Positions 15,750 to 25,600 of a stretch of DNA of 32,527 nucleotides are shown in pieces (position 1 is the first letter of the stretch; the number at the start of each line of letters is the position of its first letter). A model generated the notes under the pieces. It saw only the letters and a list, made by a program, of their open reading frames with translations. It had not been told where the DNA came from and did not search any database. Source of the stretch: Bacteroidota bacterium (GTDB lineage Bacteria; Bacteroidota; Bacteroidia; Cytophagales; Cyclobacteriaceae); contig JAJRQT010000090.1 in the NCBI GenBank assembly GCA_024280115.1, forward strand, positions 1-32,527. Reading direction: 5' to 3'. The translations under genes and the position numbers were made by a program.

Positions 15750-16655
15750 TTACTCTTTTACCAGCTTATAAGCCACCACTCGATTATCAAAAAAAGTTGG
15801 TATTAGTAACAAATTTTCCTCTGGAATAAACCAAATATCAGCAGTATTTTTACTTTCCTGTTTGGTGTTTAACAGGGATTGCTTGCCCATCATTTTACTA
15901 ATTATAAATATTTCTCCATTCCAATCGGAGACAAGGTAAGTATCCGGTTCATTTGTAGGAGTAATTCCATCGCCGGCTCCAATTTGTTCAGCAATCACCT
16001 TTTTCTCCAATGAATTCAAATTATAACTGACGAATTCTGATGCCTTGGAAAATGCCACTAAAAGTTTTCCCTGATCCATCAATAAACCATTTGGTCTGCC
16101 GGGAGCATCTGCATGAAAAACACTCACTTCACCATTTTCAACCTGAAATATTTTGCCTTCATTGGAGTCAGAGATATAGATTTTTCCATGCTCTCCTGGG
16201 GTGACATCATTAAGTCCGGAAGCGCCATCGATTTTTAATTTGCTGATGATTGTCCCTTTTTCGATATCAATAGAAACCAACTCATCTATATCTGCCGCAT
16301 ATAGCGTGTTTCCCACAATAGCCATTCCTTTCGGTCCGCTCATGCCGGTGACCCATTCCAGTTCAATGATTTCACCACTTGCTGAAATTTTGGAAATAAA
16401 CCCGTTCCCATCCTTTTCCCACGGATTTTGATTGACATTTGATACATAGATAGCTTTCCTGGCTTTATCATATATTACCGATTCAGGGGTCTTTAATATT
16501 GTATCTGTTGCCCAGATTTTTTTCAAAGCGTATTTCGCTTCTACTGTCGATGGTGTTTCAGTATTTTCTGAAGTATTTTCAGGTTTTTTTGAATTGCAAT
16601 TAAATAGAATGAATATTACAATTACAGGAAAGAGGTATTTTGTGGTAGTTTTCAT
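15750..16655 (-). CDS. SMP-30/gluconolactonase-like propeller lipoprotein
   Basis: A protein of 301 residues with a lipoprotein signal (IFILFNC, Cys20), followed by a Ser/Thr/Glu-rich linker (about 22-40). The rest shows repeated strand patterns of a six-bladed beta-propeller: PESVIYDKARKAIYVSN, GPKGMAIVGNTLYAAD, GLNDVTPGEHGKIYISD, RPNGLLMDQGKLLVA and VSDWNGEIF. This matches SMP-30/LRE or NHL-type proteins; the family contains lactonases and non-enzymatic binders, so the activity is not assigned. It converges with the CotH gene. Confidence 0.75.
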   Translation of the reverse strand: MKTTTKYLFPVIVIFILFNCNSKKPENTSENTETPSTVEAKYALKKIWATDTILKTPESVIYDKARKAIYVSNVNQNPWEKDGNGFISKISASGEIIELEWVTGMSGPKGMAIVGNTLYAADIDELVSIDIEKGTIISKLKIDGASGLNDVTPGEHGKIYISDSNEGKIFQVENGEVSVFHADAPGRPNGLLMDQGKLLVAFSKASEFVSYNLNSLEKKVIAEQIGAGDGITPTNEPDTYLVSDWNGEIFIISKMMGKQSLLNTKQESKNTADIWFIPEENLLLIPTFFDNRVVAYKLVKE

Positions 16656-16821
16656 CTGTTTATTTTTTTTTAATAAGCTATATGTCCAGGCATTAATTAT
16701 TTACTTGTGTGAATTAAAATTGTTCCGGCCTTGTCGGTCTCATCTGTGGAAATATTAACGTTTTTCATTACTTCTACTTGCTAAGATAAAGCAAATCAAA
16801 TAAACTATACATTCTGCAACC

Positions 16822-16901
16822 AAACCTTCAAGGATTTTTAGCCTGATTTATCTTTGATTTATATAATTAGAAGCCATTTGCAACCGAATCCTTGAAGGTT
16901 T
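16822..16901. repeat. 80-bp inverted-repeat structure
   Basis: AAACCTTCAAGGATT (16822-16836) is the exact reverse complement of AATCCTTGAAGGTTT (16887-16901). Both arms are preceded by the direct repeat GCAACC (16816-16821 and 16880-16885). A T run follows the right arm. It may be a miniature element or a long-range hairpin. No gene is inside. Confidence 0.55.
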
Positions 16902-17002
16902 TTTGTACAATTAAATAGGTTAAAATTAAGTTCGTAATTAAGCATTACTAAAATAAAATTGGGACAGCATGATATGCGTCCGAATTAAGGAAAATAGATA
17001 CA

Positions 17003-17088
17003 ATGTCGTTTAGTTAAGAAGACTAATTGTATTACCTCTCCCTTCACCCTCTCCAGAGAGGGATAATAGGAGCTTAACTAAACGACAT
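17003..17088 (-). mobile_element. Miniature element family 1, copy B (86 bp)
   Basis: Perfect 16-bp terminal inverted repeats ATGTCGTTTAGTTAAG / CTTAACTAAACGACAT, extendable to CAATGTCG...CGACATTG. Inside is the palindrome CCCTCTCCAGAGAGGG (17047-17062). It lies 82 bases after the stop of the 956-residue propeller protein. Strand is arbitrary. Confidence 0.8.
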
Positions 17089-17170
17089 TGGAACATATGT
17101 AATTTAGTAAAACGGAATCAGGTAACGCCGAAAAATATTTACTAGATCGCATATGAGCAATTGTTTACAT

Positions 17171-20041
17171 TTATGGCATAAATACCAATCTGCTGCCAGT
17201 TTTACTATCCCCAAATTCCAGGCTGAAGATATATGTGCCTGAAGCGACTCTTGTTCCGGCTTCATTCGTGCCGTCCCATGACAGATAATTTTGTCCTTTA
17301 TACTGCTCTGCCCAAAGAATTGTTTTTATCAATTGACCCATTGTACTGTATATTCTGCCCCTCACCATACCATCACCCGGAACTGAGAATGGAATGGTTG
17401 TTGAAGTAACAAATGGATTCGGGAATGCGTCTCCTAAAGCAAATTGACTGTCATCCTTCTCCATTTCTATTTTCCAGACATCATCCAATTTTGATTCATA
17501 CATTCCATTCCCATGAGTATTCGCAATAATCGCCCCATCTCCAGAAAAATATTTTATCATGGGCACTACCACATTTCCAACAGTCTCCAAACCTTCACGT
17601 TTCCAATCTGTTGTAGTACCATTAAGCTGATCCGCACTGTATATTCCTGTACTGGTGCCAACAAAATATTGAGCCGGACCACTATTCTTAGAAACTATTT
17701 CTACCCATCTCACGGAAGGCCCGCTACCGCTTCCATCCGGATTTTCTTCAAGATTACCACTAATATTTTCGAATGTTTCCCCCCCATCCTGTGAGCTATA
17801 AAGACTTATAATATTATAGTTAGAAAATGAAACAGCAATATTCCTGCTGTCTTTTCTATTGATGGCAATGCCGGAAACATAGGAATTTTTAATGAAAGAT
17901 GGCGAGGTGATTTCATCAATGGTATAATTCAGTTTGTTGGCATTATTGATTCTAAAAACCTGACCTGTGTTTGTGCCATAATAAACAGTTCCTGATGGAT
18001 TGTAGCTGGCATTGATCGCCGTGACTGAGCCACTGGATAATTCTGTATCCTTCATCTTATGCCAATTGACAGTTGTAGCATAGTTTTTATACAGTGGGAT
18101 TTGAGAGGTGTTGCTATTTCTCCACACGACATCACCTCCGCCGAAATACATAATATTTTGATTTTCCGGAGCTAAAACAAATGGGTTGACAAACAGCAAT
18201 TTATCTTTACCTCCACTACCAAGGGGGTCTATCCTGGTAAATGATTTGCTCTGATGATTCTTATCCAAAGTAAACCTATAAACTGTTCCAAATTGAAACG
18301 ATGCATAGAAAAAAGACTCGTTCTTGGTAATTGCCGAATACCCCCCATCGCCTACCAATAGCGTGTTCCATGCACTTGCATCGACGGGTTTATTGGCTAT
18401 GAGCGTACCATTATCCTGCAATCCTCCAACGATTGCACCCTTAGGGCCAAATTCATCAATCCCCAGTGTATAAAATTGTGTGGTAACAAATCCATTATTT
18501 AAAGAAGCCCATCTTATATCATCCGATAAATTATCTTCTATTCTAAATACTCCTCCGTCATTGGAAGATATCATTTTATTTGGATCTGAAGGGTAAAATG
18601 CCAGGGCATGCTGATCTACATAGTGATTCGGGAAAGTTTTAATGTTATTTGCTGTATCATAACCTCCAATCCAGGCTGTATTATCAATTGAGGAAAATCC
18701 ATCTGAAGATCTGTAAAGGTTTGTACCGCCGAGAAACACAATATCTTCATTGGCGGGATGCACATTTAGCACCATATTGTATGAATCCTGAGAATCATAA
18801 TCTCCAACCTCTCCGCCAAAAGCAGGGATATTATCACTCAAATCTTCCCACCGACCGCCAGATCCCGTGCCATTACCTGAAATGTAAGTATATTTCCATA
18901 GAAGTTCGCTGTTAGAATTTACGCTAAAGAAAACCTCATTTCTGTTCATCGCTGATGTAGCTAAGATTGTTCGTGCATAGGTTTTTGGCCAGTTCCTCGG
19001 GGTGATACTTACCCAGTTTATACCATCTTCGGACCTGTAAACTCCCCTGTCAGGAGAGGAGCCATTTCTGGATCTTTGACTTAAAACCGCATAATAAATC
19101 CCACCATCTGTTTGTGAGATATCAGAAAAATCAGAGAGATTGGCATTATTCAGATCGGTGTTAGGCGTACTTATAGCTTTTCTCCCAAGTACTACATTCC
19201 AGGTTGTTCCCCCATCCAGCGACCTGAAGATAGCGCCAACTGTCGCAAGAAAAACTTCATCTTGACCCAAATTAAGAGGATTTGGCAACACATTCCAGAT
19301 GTATTGGAACTGGCTATTATAATTATTTGGAACACCTTCCGAGGTAGATAAAAGCTGATTCCAGTTTTTACCTCCATCTATAGATTTGAAAACTCCATCA
19401 CCTCTGTAAGGAGCAGATTTTTTATTAGCGGAATTTGCAGTGAATTCTCCACTACCGTAATACCAGATGTTCTTTTTATTTGGTCTTGTATCCTGAGCTA
19501 TTGTCGAAACACTATGGATACTGGAAGGAACAGTAGTTTTTACCCAATTTCCACCCCCGTCCTCCGATCGCCACATACCGCCGCTCACACCACCGGCTAA
19601 TATTACATTTTCGTTATCGACATCAATTGCAATAGCCCTGGTTCTTCCACCTTTATTATAGGGGCCAATAGAACTCCAACCATCACTGCCACTTTCCCCG
19701 GATCTCAAGTTTTTTTTCGAGAGCCTCTCAATAATTTTTGCAGAGAAACCAATCTCCCGCCTTTTTATATCTGTTGGTAAAAAACCGGTCTTTGGATCAA
19801 TGAGCATTTCCAGTTCATAGGCTTTTCTCGCCTGTGGATTTTCCTTGGAACCGATAGCAGATTTTTCTCTGGTTATCTGCGGAATATCACCGCTATATAC
19901 TGGAAGAGGTGGCGCCGGAACAGAGGTGATTTTTACAGAATCGTAATTGCCGTAATAAATAGCAATGCCCCCGAAAATAATAATTAGTAATAGCCCTCTA
20001 AACTTCTGCACGTGGTCCGATTGTTTGGTGGTCTGCAACAA
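17171..20041 (-). CDS. T9SS-exported VPS10/sortilin-like beta-propeller protein
   Basis: A protein of 956 residues. A hydrophobic segment at 16-31 serves as signal or anchor. A propro-like region (40-115) is followed by a large propeller with BNR/Asp-box blades: SEDGGGNW (159-166), SIDGGKNW (220-227), SLDGGTTW and SQDGGETF. The order resembles VPS10/sortilin-type or exo-alpha-sialidase-like proteins; sialidase active-site residues are not evident, so it is more likely a binder. Residues 867-956 form a type A T9SS sorting domain (FALGDAFPNPF, GRIYSTMGQLI, SWDGTNEAGTRVASGTYIF), which routes it across the outer membrane. It starts 5 bases after the 20047-20409 gene, same operon. Confidence 0.87.
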   Translation of the reverse strand: MLQTTKQSDHVQKFRGLLLIIIFGGIAIYYGNYDSVKITSVPAPPLPVYSGDIPQITREKSAIGSKENPQARKAYELEMLIDPKTGFLPTDIKRREIGFSAKIIERLSKKNLRSGESGSDGWSSIGPYNKGGRTRAIAIDVDNENVILAGGVSGGMWRSEDGGGNWVKTTVPSSIHSVSTIAQDTRPNKKNIWYYGSGEFTANSANKKSAPYRGDGVFKSIDGGKNWNQLLSTSEGVPNNYNSQFQYIWNVLPNPLNLGQDEVFLATVGAIFRSLDGGTTWNVVLGRKAISTPNTDLNNANLSDFSDISQTDGGIYYAVLSQRSRNGSSPDRGVYRSEDGINWVSITPRNWPKTYARTILATSAMNRNEVFFSVNSNSELLWKYTYISGNGTGSGGRWEDLSDNIPAFGGEVGDYDSQDSYNMVLNVHPANEDIVFLGGTNLYRSSDGFSSIDNTAWIGGYDTANNIKTFPNHYVDQHALAFYPSDPNKMISSNDGGVFRIEDNLSDDIRWASLNNGFVTTQFYTLGIDEFGPKGAIVGGLQDNGTLIANKPVDASAWNTLLVGDGGYSAITKNESFFYASFQFGTVYRFTLDKNHQSKSFTRIDPLGSGGKDKLLFVNPFVLAPENQNIMYFGGGDVVWRNSNTSQIPLYKNYATTVNWHKMKDTELSSGSVTAINASYNPSGTVYYGTNTGQVFRINNANKLNYTIDEITSPSFIKNSYVSGIAINRKDSRNIAVSFSNYNIISLYSSQDGGETFENISGNLEENPDGSGSGPSVRWVEIVSKNSGPAQYFVGTSTGIYSADQLNGTTTDWKREGLETVGNVVVPMIKYFSGDGAIIANTHGNGMYESKLDDVWKIEMEKDDSQFALGDAFPNPFVTSTTIPFSVPGDGMVRGRIYSTMGQLIKTILWAEQYKGQNYLSWDGTNEAGTRVASGTYIFSLEFGDSKTGSRLVFMP

Positions 20042-20046
20042 GCAAA

Positions 20047-20409
20047 TTATTGAATCACAATGTTGAATTTATTTATCTTCCCTTTTTGTAATTTACTGGT
20101 TTCTTCAGCATCGCCATAGTTATTTTCATCTCCTTTGATAACCTGAACAAAATACTTTTTATCCTTAAGGTTTTTAAAAGTAACTCTTCCCTTTTCATCT
20201 GTAAATGCAGGACCGGCTATAGCGTTTTCTTCTTTATTATAATCCTCCTGTTTTTCATAGACCGTCACTTTTGCATTTTCTACAGGATTGCCCAAACTGT
20301 TCAAAACTGTAATGCGCATACCGGTTGGTAACAATTTCATTTCTGCAGAAATGGCAGTTGTACTCAACATGATTAAAAATATGATTGTTATGGAATGTAA
20401 ATTTTTCAT
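20047..20409 (-). CDS. Small secreted protein with carboxypeptidase-regulatory-like domain
   Basis: A protein of 120 residues. Signal peptide at 1 to about 22 (ending AISA). The mature part is one Ig-like sandwich of the carboxypeptidase regulatory type: TVLNSLGNPVENAKVTVYE, a GPAFTDEKGRVTFKNL turn and KKYFVQV. Such domains usually serve binding or folding. It is first in a two-gene operon, 5 bases before the T9SS propeller protein, so the two may act together at the cell surface. Miniature element copy C lies 53 bases before its start and may lie within its control region. Confidence 0.7.
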   Translation of the reverse strand: MKNLHSITIIFLIMLSTTAISAEMKLLPTGMRITVLNSLGNPVENAKVTVYEKQEDYNKEENAIAGPAFTDEKGRVTFKNLKDKKYFVQVIKGDENNYGDAEETSKLQKGKINKFNIVIQ

Positions 20410-20462
20410 TTCTATATAATTATAATTTCAATTGTTAACCTTTAATTATAAAACATATACCA

Positions 20463-20547
20463 ATGTCGTTTAGTTAAGCTCCTATTATCCCTCTCTGGAG
20501 AGGGTGAAGAGAGAGGTAAGACAATAATTTTCTTAACTAAACGACAT
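20463..20547 (+). mobile_element. Miniature element family 1, copy C (85 bp)
   Basis: Perfect 16-bp terminal inverted repeats as in copy B; the interior is in the opposite orientation to A and B and is closest to A (TTATTGTCTTACCTCTC in reverse complement). It lacks the 22-bp block of A. It sits between the stop of the 20617-21141 gene and the start of the 20047-20409 gene. Confidence 0.8.
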
Positions 20548-20616
20548 ATGAAATATAACTTATAAACGCCTCAAATTTAAGATGTAATATTAAGAGGAAA
20601 GTTTAATTTCATCTTT

Positions 20617-21141
20617 TTATTTTTTCTTCCGGTGAACGCCCGAATATTTGTCATCCGCAATTCCATCTTTATCCCAGTCAATCAGGCTGTTAAATTCTGC
20701 CACATCTCCATCGATGAAAATCTGGTACCTATAGACAGCCTGGTGATCTTCCATAATTAATGTATCTCCATCAACCATCCAGGTTCCCTTTGGCTTGTAA
20801 ATCAAGGAATCAAAAGAATTTCTGAATTCAGAAATATAGGTACCATCGTCATGAATTGTAGTCACGATTGGTTTGATATTCATCTTCATCTCCCAGGTAT
20901 CTTCATTAATATCAACAATAAATGAAGTGTCAGAATTATTATAGCTTCTCACCCAGACTTTCATGGAGACATTTTCCCATACGCCAACTATTTCCTTTTC
21001 CAGATGTGAAGGATAATCGAAATTCTCCTCGAAATCAGGAATATTCTCATTATTAATGGTCCCATCACTTACGCCCTGACCTGAAACATAGGGGCTGATT
21101 AATACCATGGTGAGAAATATTAAAATAACCGGAGTCTTCAT
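20617..21141 (-). CDS. Secreted lipocalin-like protein
   Basis: A protein of 174 residues with a signal peptide (1 to about 22, ending VSGQ). The mature part has IVGVWENVSMKV, GTYISEFRNSFDSLIYKPKGTW and MVDGDTLIMED, the repeated pattern of Bacteroidota lipocalin-like small barrels that open with GxW. The tail has DWDKDGIADDKYSG, a calcium-binding-like Asp repeat. Ligand unknown. It is transcribed alone; a gene-free stretch lies upstream and a miniature element downstream. Confidence 0.65.
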   Translation of the reverse strand: MKTPVILIFLTMVLISPYVSGQGVSDGTINNENIPDFEENFDYPSHLEKEIVGVWENVSMKVWVRSYNNSDTSFIVDINEDTWEMKMNIKPIVTTIHDDGTYISEFRNSFDSLIYKPKGTWMVDGDTLIMEDHQAVYRYQIFIDGDVAEFNSLIDWDKDGIADDKYSGVHRKKK

Positions 21142-21776
21142 AATGTCCGAAATAACTAAGGGTCACGCAATAAAGCAAATCAGCAATTTTTACATAGAGT
21201 AATATCAAGCGGCTTATTGAACCATCCTGGACTTAAATGGATTGAAAATGAATTTACTAATAAGCCGCCTGCGGACAAATGTCAACTAAGGAACCATCGC
21301 TTATCGCCCTGGTTTGTGTCCTCACAAACCAGTTTTTCGGCCTGTCAGGACCTGTCTATAGGCAAAGGCAGGCACAGACTGAAGCACATGGATTAAGTGA
21401 ATTCCTTAACTATCTAACATGAGACGGTGGTCAGGCAGGTTTGTTAATTGGGATTTACAAAGAGACACTAAATTATACAAAACCATTATAGACGGTTGTG
21501 GGCATTGCATCAAATATTTATTATAGAATTCAGTACATCCTGAAAGCACATATTTTGATCTATTATAGCACGCAAAACAATTCACAAAGCACTCTATATG
21601 TATTCCGTGATCGTTGGTTGATTTATCCAGACCGTTGGTTGAAAAAAATTCCATTTAGCAATCTTTCTTGCGAAATTTCTAATTGGAATTAATAGTTCCT
21701 TCATAAAGAAGTTTTATGAAAAGCATAGTACAATATCGATTGACAAATACATTCCATCTTTTTAAACTAATCTGCC
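21142..21776. other. Intergenic region with hairpins
   Basis: 635 bases without a believable gene. It holds a 10-bp inverted repeat GCGGCTTATT / AATAAGCCGC (21209-21218 and 21259-21268), an orphan terminator-like hairpin (21309-21337), a GCCTG/CAGGC motif (about 21340-21375) and TTCATAAA / TTTATGAA (21700-21707 and 21713-21720) just before the ABC operon, where a promoter is expected. Confidence 0.5.
21309..21337 (+). terminator. Terminator-like hairpin with no gene before it
   Basis: CTGGTTTGTG (21309-21318), loop TCCT, CACAAACCAG (21323-21332): a perfect 10-bp stem followed by TTTTT (21333-21337). It points rightwards, yet all nearby upstream genes are on the other strand. It may end a small RNA or be a relic. 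Confidence 0.5.
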
Positions 21777-22676
21777 GTGAAAATATCAATACAAGGACTG
21801 AATAAGATTTACAAAAACGGTAATCGCGCTCTCAGGGATATCAATCTGGAAATTGAAAACGGAATGTTTGGATTGCTAGGCCCCAATGGCGCCGGGAAAT
21901 CCAGTTTAATGCGCATTCTCGTTACCCTGATGAAGCCTACCACCGGATCGATTAGGGTGAACGACCTGGACCTTCAAAAACATCGCAAGGATGTTCGCGG
22001 ATTTCTGGGATATCTGCCACAGGATTTTGCATTTTTCTCAAAACTGAAAACCTGGGAATTTCTCGATTATGCAGCTAATCTCGCCGGATTGAGAAGAAGG
22101 GTGGAAAGAAAAGTGGCCATAGAGGATATGCTGGAAAATGTAGGACTCTATGAAGTGCGTGACAGGATGGCTAATAAACTATCCGGTGGAATGAAAAGAA
22201 GACTAGGCATTGCACAGGCGCTTATTGGCGATCCGAAAATAGTCGTGGTTGATGAGCCTACTACCGGGCTGGACCCTGACGAAAGAATCCGGTTCAGAAA
22301 TCTTCTTTCCAAAATGAGTCAACGGGATATCATCATCATACTTTCTACTCATATAGTCGGAGATATCTCCAGCACTTGCAGTAGCATGGCGTTGCTCAAT
22401 CAGGGAGAGGTAGTTTATCATGGTCCACCGGATCAGATTATTAAAGAAGCGGAAGGAAATGTGTGGCAAATCAATGCGACCAATGCGGAGTTTGAATCAA
22501 TTAAGGAAAAATTTCATGTGATTTCCACGATTCCTGACAATGATGGCTGGGAGGTGCAAGTGGTTGCAGATAAGATAGATGGATTTTCAGGAAAACCAAT
22601 CACTCCAAACCTGGAACACGGCTATGTTTACTTTATGGAATACAAGGTAGATCAACTTAAAAGTTTGACTTTATAA
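21777..22676 (+). CDS. ABC transporter ATP-binding protein
   Basis: A 299-residue ATPase from a GTG start. Walker A GPNGAGKSS (35-43), Q-loop Gln82 (GYLPQDF), signature LSGGM (135-139), Walker B IVVVDEPTTGLD with Asp159-Glu160, and H-loop His192 (STHIV). A C-terminal regulatory-type tail follows. It is of the ABC-2 export type. The permease is the next gene, 19 bases on. No substrate is evident; with the neighbouring TolC, adaptor and RND genes it suggests export across the envelope. Confidence 0.9.
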   Translation: MKISIQGLNKIYKNGNRALRDINLEIENGMFGLLGPNGAGKSSLMRILVTLMKPTTGSIRVNDLDLQKHRKDVRGFLGYLPQDFAFFSKLKTWEFLDYAANLAGLRRRVERKVAIEDMLENVGLYEVRDRMANKLSGGMKRRLGIAQALIGDPKIVVVDEPTTGLDPDERIRFRNLLSKMSQRDIIIILSTHIVGDISSTCSSMALLNQGEVVYHGPPDQIIKEAEGNVWQINATNAEFESIKEKFHVISTIPDNDGWEVQVVADKIDGFSGKPITPNLEHGYVYFMEYKVDQLKSLTL

Positions 22677-22695
22677 CACCAAAAAAGATATTCTA

Positions 22696-25600
22696 ATGCT
22701 TTCGATGCTCAATATAAAAACCGTTGCAAGATATGAGATAAAAACCCTTTTGAGAAGCTGGTTCCTAAGAATATTCTCTTTGCTCACCATTGCAATCCTT
22801 GTATTTTTTGACCTCATGGTCATTACGGATGTAGGGCCTAATCCTCCCTGGATGTTCAGGGCTATTTCAGCATCAATACCATATTTTAATCTTTTGATTT
22901 TTAATCTCGTGCAAGCTGTTATCATAGTTTTTCTCGCTTCTGATTTTCTTAAAAGAGATAAAAAATTGGACACCACTGATGTGATCTATATCAGGAGTAT
23001 GAGCAACGCAGACTATGTGTTTGGCAAGACCTTTGGGATTTTAACCGTTTTCTCCCTATTGAATATTGCAATTCTTCTCATAGCGCTTATTTTTAATTTT
23101 ATACAGACAGATACCCCGGTTGTATGGGAAGCATATTTACTTTACCCATTGATTATCAGCTTGCCGACTTTAATATTCATCACCGGATTATCGTTTTTTA
23201 TCATGGTGATTCTGCGCAACCAGGCCATCACATTTATCCTCCTACTCGGTTATATTGCCAGCACACTGTTTTTCCTAACAAATAAATACAACCATATTTT
23301 TGACTACATGGCTTTCAAACTGCCATTGATGTATTCTGATTTTGTTGGATTTGGAAACATGAAAGAGTTATTAATTCAGCGGGGAATATATTTCTTTTCG
23401 GGGCTGGCATTTATTTTTCTCACGATTCTATTGTTGAAAAGACTTCCGCAATCCAGGATAATGACAAGGGTTTCTTTGGCTTTAGTTATAGTTTTTACTA
23501 CAATTTCCATCTATGCGGCGGTGAATTATCTATCCATCAATTTCACAGCCAGTGCATTGAAAGCTCAAATGATCGAGCTGAACAATGAATTGAGAAATGA
23601 AGCCATTTTAAATATTACAGATTATGACCTTGAGATTGAGCATGAAGGAGATCAGATTTCGGGTTTCGCTAAAATGAGATTTATAAATAGAAATGAGCAC
23701 CCGGTAAATAGACTCATTTTCAGTTTGAATCCATCATTGATCGTTGATGAATGCTCACTGGATGGCAGACCAATATCTTTCGAACGGAAAGCTCACACTA
23801 TTCAGGCTGATGCCGCAACTGCAATTGAGGCAGGCCAAATGGGTGAAATATCCATAAAATATCATGGGGCAATTGATGACGAATCCTGCTATCTCGATGT
23901 TGATGAAGAAACATTGGAAAGCAACAACACCCTTGCATTGATGAATATTGACAAACGCCATGGATTTATTCAGGAGGATTATGTGCTATTGACACCTGAA
24001 ATCCTTTGGTATCCCATAGCAGGTGTAACTTACAGCCCGGAAAATCCAACCTTCCAGAACAAGCAATTCTCAAATTACAGGCTTACGGTTAAGACCGATC
24101 CCAATTTACAGGTGATTACCCAGGGGGAAATGGTAGAAAATAAAAATGGGCAAGTGATGTTTTCTGAAAAAGTACTGCTGCCGCAGATTTCTCTAACCAT
24201 AGGAAAATATGAGAAAAAATCAATCGTTGTCGATTCGGTTCAGATAAATCTGTTTTACCTCTCCGGTCATGACTTTTTCACTCCTTATCTCAACGAATTG
24301 CAGGATACTCTCGCTTCAATGCTCGGTGAAATAAAGCAGGACTATGAGCGCGATCTCAATCTGGATTATTATTATAAAAGTTTTTCTGTGGTGGAAACCC
24401 CGATTCAGTTTTATTCTTATTCAAGGAGATTTGCCAGCTACCAGGAGGTGGTGCAACCTCAGGTTGTTTTCATTCCGGAAAAGTGTGCTTCGCTTATGAA
24501 TGCTGATTTTAAAGGATCCTTTAACAGGGAAAAAAGCAGGGTAGAAAAAAGCAATCAGGCAATTTCAGATAAAGAGATCCAGTCCAGAATATTAAAGCGA
24601 TTTATTACCGGCACGTTTACAACGGGATTTTCCGGCAGAAGATTTAACATAAACCGTGGCAGCCAGACAGAAATGGCCAGGACGCTGTCAAAACCTTCTA
24701 TTTACAAGGCCTTCCCCAATTATTATTCCTTCATTTATTATGTAAAATCCGGAGAATGGTCTGTACTCAACCAAGCTTTTGAGTCATATTTATTGAGTGA
24801 GAACCAAAGTATGATGAGCTTGATACAAAGGAGGATTGGAGGGCTTTCGGGAGATGAACATGCAAATCAACTGTTAAAAGAAAGCAGCTTTGAGCAGATA
24901 CTAAAGGAAGAGAAAGATAAGGTCGCCATGGAAGAGGTGATAAAAATTAAGGGAAACTATCTCTTTGCATTGATTCAAAATAAAATTGGCATCGAAGCTT
25001 TTGATAATTTTTTGAGTGAAATTCTAATTGCCCATAAATTCAAAGGGTTGGAAATATCAGTATTTAATGAATCTCTAAAGGAGCGGTTTGGTTTTGACCT
25101 TGAACCATATTTGGAAAATTGGTTGAAATCAACAGAAATTCCGGGATTTCGAATTTCTGATATAAAGGCATATGAAATTCGCGATGGTGAAAATACAAGG
25201 TATCAGGTACTATTTACCATAACCAATGAGGAAGATGTCGATGGACTGGCGACAGTTTCCTTTAGAACGATGAGCAGCAGGGGAGGATTTGGTGGAGGTG
25301 GGATGCCAAGTCTCGATCTGGAAAAAATCTTGCATATAGGAGCGAAACAGAAAAAAGAAGTTGGTATCGTGCTCGATGCAGAGCCCAGACTCATGGCCGT
25401 CAACACTTTGGTTTCGCAAAACGTGCCATCGGCATTATCACACTTTTTCAGCAAAATAGATGTCAATGAAAAAATGAGCCCTTTCGATGGGGAAAGAGAT
25501 GAAATGATTATTGATAAAAAAATGGATGATATAGAAATAGTTGTTGACAATGAGGATAAAGGTTTTCAACTGATCCAACCCGATAATGAAAGTTTGCTCA

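Larger units (their letters stand above)
16656..17170. other. Intergenic region with repeats
   Basis: 515 bases without a gene between the propeller lipoprotein (start side) and the T9SS protein (stop side). It contains a 15-bp inverted repeat pair (16822-16836 / 16887-16901) and miniature element copy B. The first 100 bases probably hold the promoter of the lipoprotein gene. Confidence 0.55.

Noticed and set aside
21498..21692. 64-codon plus-strand frame with two CGTTGGTTGA repeats (21 bases apart)
   Set aside because: No start signal or family match; the repeated decamer looks like a minor local duplication.
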